From the NCBI GenBank assembly GCA_030453055.1, contig JAKDLC010000115.1, forward strand, positions 1-6,609: a DNA stretch of 6,609 bases, written 5' to 3'. How positions within the stretch are numbered: position 1 is the stretch's first letter; each line of letters opens with the position of its first letter. This document shows, piece by piece, positions 4,673-6,609 of the stretch. A program made the position numbers and the translations under genes. The DNA comes from Nitrosospira sp. GTDB lineage: Bacteria > Pseudomonadota > Gammaproteobacteria > Burkholderiales > Nitrosomonadaceae. Under the pieces are notes generated by a model. The model did no database searches, had not been told where the DNA came from, and was given only the letters and a program-made list of their open reading frames with translations.

Positions 4673-4954
4673 ATGAGTAATGAACGGTTTGCCAGCGTAT
4701 GGGATGCCATCGAGGACACCCCTGAAGAGGCGGAAAACATGAAGCTTCGCTCATCCGTGATGCTGGCCCTGAAAAATCATCTGGTCCGCGCCAACCTCAG
4801 CCAAGCTCAGGCCGCCAGGCTGTTCGGCGTCACGCAGCCACGCATCTCTGCTCTGATGCGCGGCAAGATCAATTTGTTTTCTCTCGATGCCTTGGTAAAT
4901 ATGGCAGCCGCAGCTGGATTGCACGTCGAAATACGCGTGCTGGAGGCTGCGTAA
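4673..4954 (+). CDS. XRE-family antitoxin (HigA-like, COG5606 type), orphan
   Basis: The 93-residue protein has the layout of antitoxins paired with Gp49/HigB-type RelE toxins: an N-terminal helix (FASVWDAIEDTPEEAENMKL), a helix-turn-helix at ~42-66 (LSQAQAARLFGVTQPRISAL, then MRGKINLFSL) and the tail HVEIRVL. It would bind the toxin and the operon operator. ATG 4673 is preferred over ATG 4658 because GGAG at 4661-4664 gives a correct ribosome-binding site and relatives start near MSNERF. Its toxin gene normally lies directly upstream, but that space holds only the repeat tract and no toxin-like frame. A truncated second copy lies at 581-734. Downstream are fragments of another module on the opposite strand. 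Confidence 0.85.
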   Translation: MSNERFASVWDAIEDTPEEAENMKLRSSVMLALKNHLVRANLSQAQAARLFGVTQPRISALMRGKINLFSLDALVNMAAAAGLHVEIRVLEAA

Positions 4955-4966
4955 ACACCGCAAGTT
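4801..4966. repeat. 166-bp duplication, copy 2 (partner 581-746)
   Basis: This is the parental-looking copy because it lies inside an intact gene. About five substitutions separate it from 581-746. Similarity begins inside the helix-turn-helix coding part and ends 12 bases after the stop codon. Confidence 0.9.
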
Positions 4967-4998
4967 CTGAAATAAATCAATAACTGACAATGTTTCGG

Positions 4999-5106
4999 AA
5001 CTTCGACCAGCGCCGCCTGCTCGGCCCCCTCGTTCAGATAGTATTGGACAGCCTCTTGCATATCCCGGTCGGCCTGGACACGCGGGATGACCGGCTTGTG
5101 CTTCAC
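4999..5106 (-). pseudogene. 5' remnant of a RelE/ParE-family toxin gene
   Basis: A GTG start (5106-5104) opens a frame reading MKHKPVIPRVQADRDMQEAV, then YYLNEGAEQAAL. This is the N-terminal helical hairpin typical of RelE/ParE-fold toxins, where such a start is followed by a ~60-residue beta-sheet core. The similarity ends after about 36 residues and the frame then runs antisense through the XRE antitoxin gene, so the core and catalytic or gyrase-binding residues are gone. The GTG overlaps the stop of an upstream antitoxin remnant (GTGA), the usual coupling. The fragment is non-functional. Confidence 0.7.
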
Positions 5107-5147
5107 CGCCTGTTGTTAATAGCAAGGTCTTCAAGGTCTTCACTACC
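5103..5147 (-). pseudogene. 3' remnant of the antitoxin gene preceding the RelE/ParE fragment
   Basis: The minus-strand frame ends SEDLEDLAINNRR and stops at TGA (5105-5103), overlapping the toxin GTG by two bases. The EDLEDL segment resembles the acidic C-terminus of Phd/YefM-type antitoxins. Upstream of about 5147 the frame has no recognisable homology and reaches the promoter of the divergent HigB-like operon. About 14 codons remain. Confidence 0.5.
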
Positions 5148-5179
5148 AGTGGTTTTCGCCCATTTCCGCATGCACAGCC

Positions 5180-5219
5180 TTGACACAAATTCGTCTATAA
5201 ACGAAAATACATTATGTAT
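5180..5219 (+). promoter_or_regulatory. promoter with two palindromes, possibly giving a leaderless transcript
   Basis: TTGACA (5180-5185) is followed after 17 bases by GAAAAT (5203-5208), four of six matches to the -10 consensus. Transcription would then begin at or within a base or two of the ATG at 5214. The spacer holds the palindrome TTCGT-C-TATA-A-ACGAA (5190-5205), and a second perfect palindrome, ATACAT-T-ATGTAT (5207-5219), covers the start codon. They are good operator candidates for the XRE antitoxin of this operon. The palindromes are observed; the promoter is inferred. Confidence 0.6.
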
Positions 5220-5543
5220 GAAATCCGGCACTACCTGACCGATGATAAAGATATCTATCTTGAGTGGCTTCGAAAGCTGCGCGATGTGACCGCAAGAATT
5301 GCGGTAGACCGGCGCGTGAACCACATCGAACTGGGCAACTTTGGCGATCACAGATTTTGTCGTGACGGTGTGTGGGAACTGCGCGTTGATGTGGGTGCGG
5401 GGTATCGAGTGTATTACGCTATCGCGACTAAAGAAGTTGTGTTGCTTCTGTGCGGTGGCGACAAGCGGACGCAGGACGCGGATATCGAGCGCGCCTGTGA
5501 ATACTGGCAAGACTGGCAAAGGAGAATAGACGATGAAAGATAG
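5214..5543 (+). CDS. HigB-like toxin of the RelE/ParE superfamily (COG3657 type)
   Basis: The 109-residue product matches the 'addiction module killer protein' group: MYEIRHYLT at the start, LGNFGDHRF (40-48), GVWELRVDVGAGYRVYYA (52-69) and LLLCGGDKRTQDADIERA (77-94). This is a small RelE-fold toxin expected to cleave mRNA, usually on the ribosome. The length and all family blocks are complete, so it is probably active. ATG 5214 agrees with relatives; it has no Shine-Dalgarno site, but the upstream promoter would place the transcript start at this codon. The antitoxin gene overlaps its 3' end by 11 bases (toxin first, antitoxin second, as usual for this group). Palindromes in the promoter suggest repression by the toxin-antitoxin complex. 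Confidence 0.9.
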   Translation: MYEIRHYLTDDKDIYLEWLRKLRDVTARIAVDRRVNHIELGNFGDHRFCRDGVWELRVDVGAGYRVYYAIATKEVVLLLCGGDKRTQDADIERACEYWQDWQRRIDDER

Positions 5544-5844
5544 AACGCATGACGACGCTATGGCGGAGATGTACCGGGAAGATCCTGCTTACGCCGTCCA
5601 ATTGCTTAATAGCATTCTTGAGAATGGCGATCAAAGCGAGCTTTTGATTGCCCTAAGACAAATGGCAAAAGCGTTTGGCGGTGTGCAAGCCGTAGCCGAG
5701 CAGGCACATCTGAATCCGACACAGCTGTACCGTACCTTGTCGCCAGAGGGCAATCCTGCACTGAGCAGCTTTTCTGCGATTCTCAAGGCGATGGGACTGC
5801 GCCTCGCGGTGCAATCTGTACAGGCTCCTCCCGCACACACTTAA
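5533..5844 (+). CDS. XRE-family antitoxin of the HigB-like module (COG3636 type)
   Basis: The 103-residue protein fits the 'putative addiction module antidote' family that follows COG3657 toxins. An N-terminal toxin-contacting part (MAEMYREDPAYAVQLLNSIL) leads into SELLIALRQMAKAFGGVQAV and a helix-turn-helix (AVAEQAHLNPTQLYRTLSPE, then GNPALSSFSAILKAMGLRL). ATG 5533 overlaps the toxin gene by 11 bases and has AAGGAGA at 5518-5524, a strong ribosome-binding site, which favours antitoxin synthesis over the toxin that lacks one. It should neutralise the toxin and repress the shared promoter. The gene appears complete. Confidence 0.9.
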   Translation: MKDRTHDDAMAEMYREDPAYAVQLLNSILENGDQSELLIALRQMAKAFGGVQAVAEQAHLNPTQLYRTLSPEGNPALSSFSAILKAMGLRLAVQSVQAPPAHT

Positions 5845-5847
5845 TGA

Positions 5848-5945
5848 AACAACACACGACCGCCTCCTGTTTTTCGACTTTCATCTTCCTCATATCTTAT
5901 TCGTTCGGGATTTTGAGGAAAGGAAAGAAGCGGCCGTGAGTTGTT
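5848..5945. repeat. long imperfect inverted repeat downstream of the HigB-like operon
   Basis: Arms at 5848-5868 (AACAACACACGACCGCCTCCT) and 5925-5945 pair at 17 of 21 positions. An inner perfect 7-base stem, TTCCTCA (5886-5892) with TGAGGAA (5914-5920), lies within. The whole could fold into one hairpin of ~100 bases. It may terminate the operon transcript, be a MITE-like relic, or encode a structured RNA. No T-tract supports simple termination. From 5946 to about 6065 I see no convincing gene or known element. Confidence 0.55.
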
Positions 5946-6065
5946 GCCTTGGTTGGAACATCAGCTTGTTCCCCATGCCGTGCAGCGCGAGCAGTAGATC
6001 GACATGGTTACGAGACTAGGCAGCTGCAGCTCGATAGATTACAGTAATGTGGCGCAATTCGGCCA

Positions 6066-6131
6066 ACAACGCCCGAAAACCTGCATACCGAAGTTGATTT
6101 GGGCGCACCGGTCGACAAGGAGCTTTTGTAA
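6066..6131 (+). pseudogene. 3' remnant of a MazE/PemI-family antitoxin gene
   Basis: The frame ends TTPENLHTEVDLGAPVDKELL followed by TAA (6129-6131). This resembles the C-terminal toxin-binding tail of MazE/PemI antitoxins (…TPENLHGE..., ...PVGRE...). A stop lies in frame near 6045 and the AbrB-like DNA-binding N-terminus is missing, so the gene is 5'-truncated. The stop overlaps the next ATG as TAATG, the usual antitoxin-toxin junction. The 128-bp repeat begins in its antepenultimate codons. Confidence 0.55.
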
Positions 6132-6247
6132 TGGTTCATCACCGTTTCCCTGAGGATGAACTGGAAGGCGAAGTCGATATGGCCGAGCGGGTGCGGGTAC
6201 CCGATGCCGGTGTTTTTGCCGCGCTGACCGATCCGGAATTTTAACCC
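6120..6247. repeat. 128-bp exact direct repeat, copy 2 (partner 4430-4557)
   Basis: The sequence is identical over 128 bases to 4430-4557. The left context here (MazE-like tail) looks more natural than in copy 1, so this may be the ancestral arrangement. Perfect identity suggests recent duplication or gene conversion, or a repeat whose assembly should be checked. Confidence 0.9.
6131..6244 (+). CDS. 37-codon ORF inside the repeat, possible truncated MazF-type gene (copy 2)
   Basis: The codons are identical to 4441-4554. Here the ATG overlaps the stop of the MazE-like remnant (TAATG), so translation coupling would be expected. An internal ATG at 6179 starts MAERVRVPDAG, similar to MazF/PemK N-termini, before ending at ALTDPEF. 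The MazF core is absent. It is probably a remnant; a genuine small protein cannot be excluded. Confidence 0.35.
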   Translation: MVHHRFPEDELEGEVDMAERVRVPDAGVFAALTDPEF

Positions 6248-6289
6248 AACTTTCGCTATTCGCACGCCACCTGAACCGCATGAGGTCAT

Positions 6290-6489
6290 TCAGACAGCCA
6301 GGGCTTTTAATAATTCCTCTGCATGAATATAGGGTTGGCTAATCAAAGAAAGATCTGCATCATGCTCTAAAATAGCCCATCGTAATTCGTTTAATATATA
6401 TTATGCAATTCTGCCGCAGCGGCAATCGCATCGGTAAAGGCAGAATCCACATCGTCTTCTAATTTTAATTGCTTATCAATTCTTGACAC
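6290..6489 (-). pseudogene. frameshifted small AT-rich gene, possibly an antitoxin
   Basis: A GTG (6489-6487) opens MSRIDKQLKLEDDVDSAF, then TDAIAAAAELHNIY and a stop at 6391. The adjacent frame continues at once with NELRWAILEHDADLSL and ends HAEELLKALAV at TGA (6292-6290). Joined by a one-base shift they give a single ~66-residue, mostly helical acidic protein, about the size of small antitoxins. The AT-rich run TTAATATATATTA sits at the break. Base composition is clearly AT-richer than its neighbours, which suggests separate transfer. I do not recognise the family. A programmed frameshift or sequencing error are alternatives to a true mutation. Confidence 0.45.
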
Positions 6490-6609
6490 TTTGCAAACAG
6501 CTATTTGCGGGTGAATTACGGGTTCTCCCAAAAGAATCTGACACGGATTGGCGAAGCACTGGCGGCCGAATTGTCAGTGCTGTGCAAGACATGGAGGCAG
6601 GTACATGGA
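6487..6609 (+). pseudogene. 3' part of a DUF4160 toxin gene, running to the start of a second DUF2442 gene
   Basis: After an in-frame TGA (6484-6486), the frame reads YLRVNYGFSQKNLTRIGEAL, then AAELSVLCKTWRQVHG, to the window edge. GFS...L..I...L...W...HG is the C-terminal pattern of DUF4160 proteins, the partners of DUF2442 antitoxins. The N-terminal part is missing, so the gene is truncated by the minus-strand AT-rich fragment. GGAGG and ATG (6605-6607) at the very end match the DUF2442 start at 1733, so a second copy of that antitoxin may follow outside the window. Confidence 0.55.

Noticed and set aside
5946..6040. Minus-strand coding remnant (DLLLALHGMGNKLMFQP)
   Set aside because: The translation looks protein-like but I could not tie it to a family, it has no start or ribosome-binding site, and the frame is short.
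6008..6289. Minus-strand 93-codon frame
   Set aside because: It is antisense to the MazE-like tail and the repeat ORF, and it has no family-like pattern or ribosome-binding site.

Overview
The window is a dense patchwork of type II toxin-antitoxin (TA) genes, gene fragments and insertion-sequence ends, with no housekeeping gene. Codon use is moderately GC-rich and every recognisable family (ParD, DinJ/YafQ, HigBA, RES/Xre-like, DUF4160/DUF2442, MazE) is common in Proteobacteria. A beta- or gammaproteobacterial accessory region is the most likely source, but nothing here fixes the genus. The last ~250 bases are clearly AT-richer than the rest.

Layout. 1-60: tandem repeats like a complex insertion-sequence end. 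92-460: a ParD-type antitoxin with its promoter and a palindromic operator but no ParE toxin. 466-562: a second set of insertion-sequence-like terminal repeats. 581-746: the 3' half of an XRE antitoxin gene, a ~97% copy of the intact gene at 4673-4954. 747-1404 (minus): a RES-associated antitoxin with only the first codons of its toxin left. 1275-1746: a DinJ-type antitoxin that has lost its own start codon, then a YafQ toxin cut off and fused in frame to the tail of a DUF4160 protein. 1733-2155: a DUF2442 antitoxin. 2269-3971: a complete antitoxin/RES-toxin operon with promoter and repeated operator-like sites. 4052-4429 (minus): an orphan HigA. 4430-4557: a repeat that recurs identically at 6120-6247. 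4673-4954: the intact XRE antitoxin without its toxin. 4999-5147 (minus): both ends of a broken RelE/ParE-type module. 5180-5844: a complete HigB-like toxin/XRE antitoxin operon. 5848-5945: a long imperfect hairpin. 6066-6244: a MazE tail and the second repeat copy. 6290-6489 (minus): a frameshifted small gene. 6487-6609: the 3' part of a DUF4160 gene and the start codon of a second DUF2442 gene.

How it fits together. Only two modules are complete: RES at 2368-3971 and HigB-like at 5214-5844. At the other loci the antitoxin is mostly kept and the toxin is missing, truncated or fused to another toxin. The breakpoints are sharp, lie inside genes, and several coincide with repeats. I read the region as a TA hotspot reshaped by insertion sequences and short-homology recombination, with antitoxins retained (possibly against related toxins elsewhere in the cell). 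The 55-base repeat at the right edge and the insertion-sequence repeats at the left edge suggest that the window may be a whole contig ending at repeats, so the repeat-flanked junctions could partly reflect assembly.
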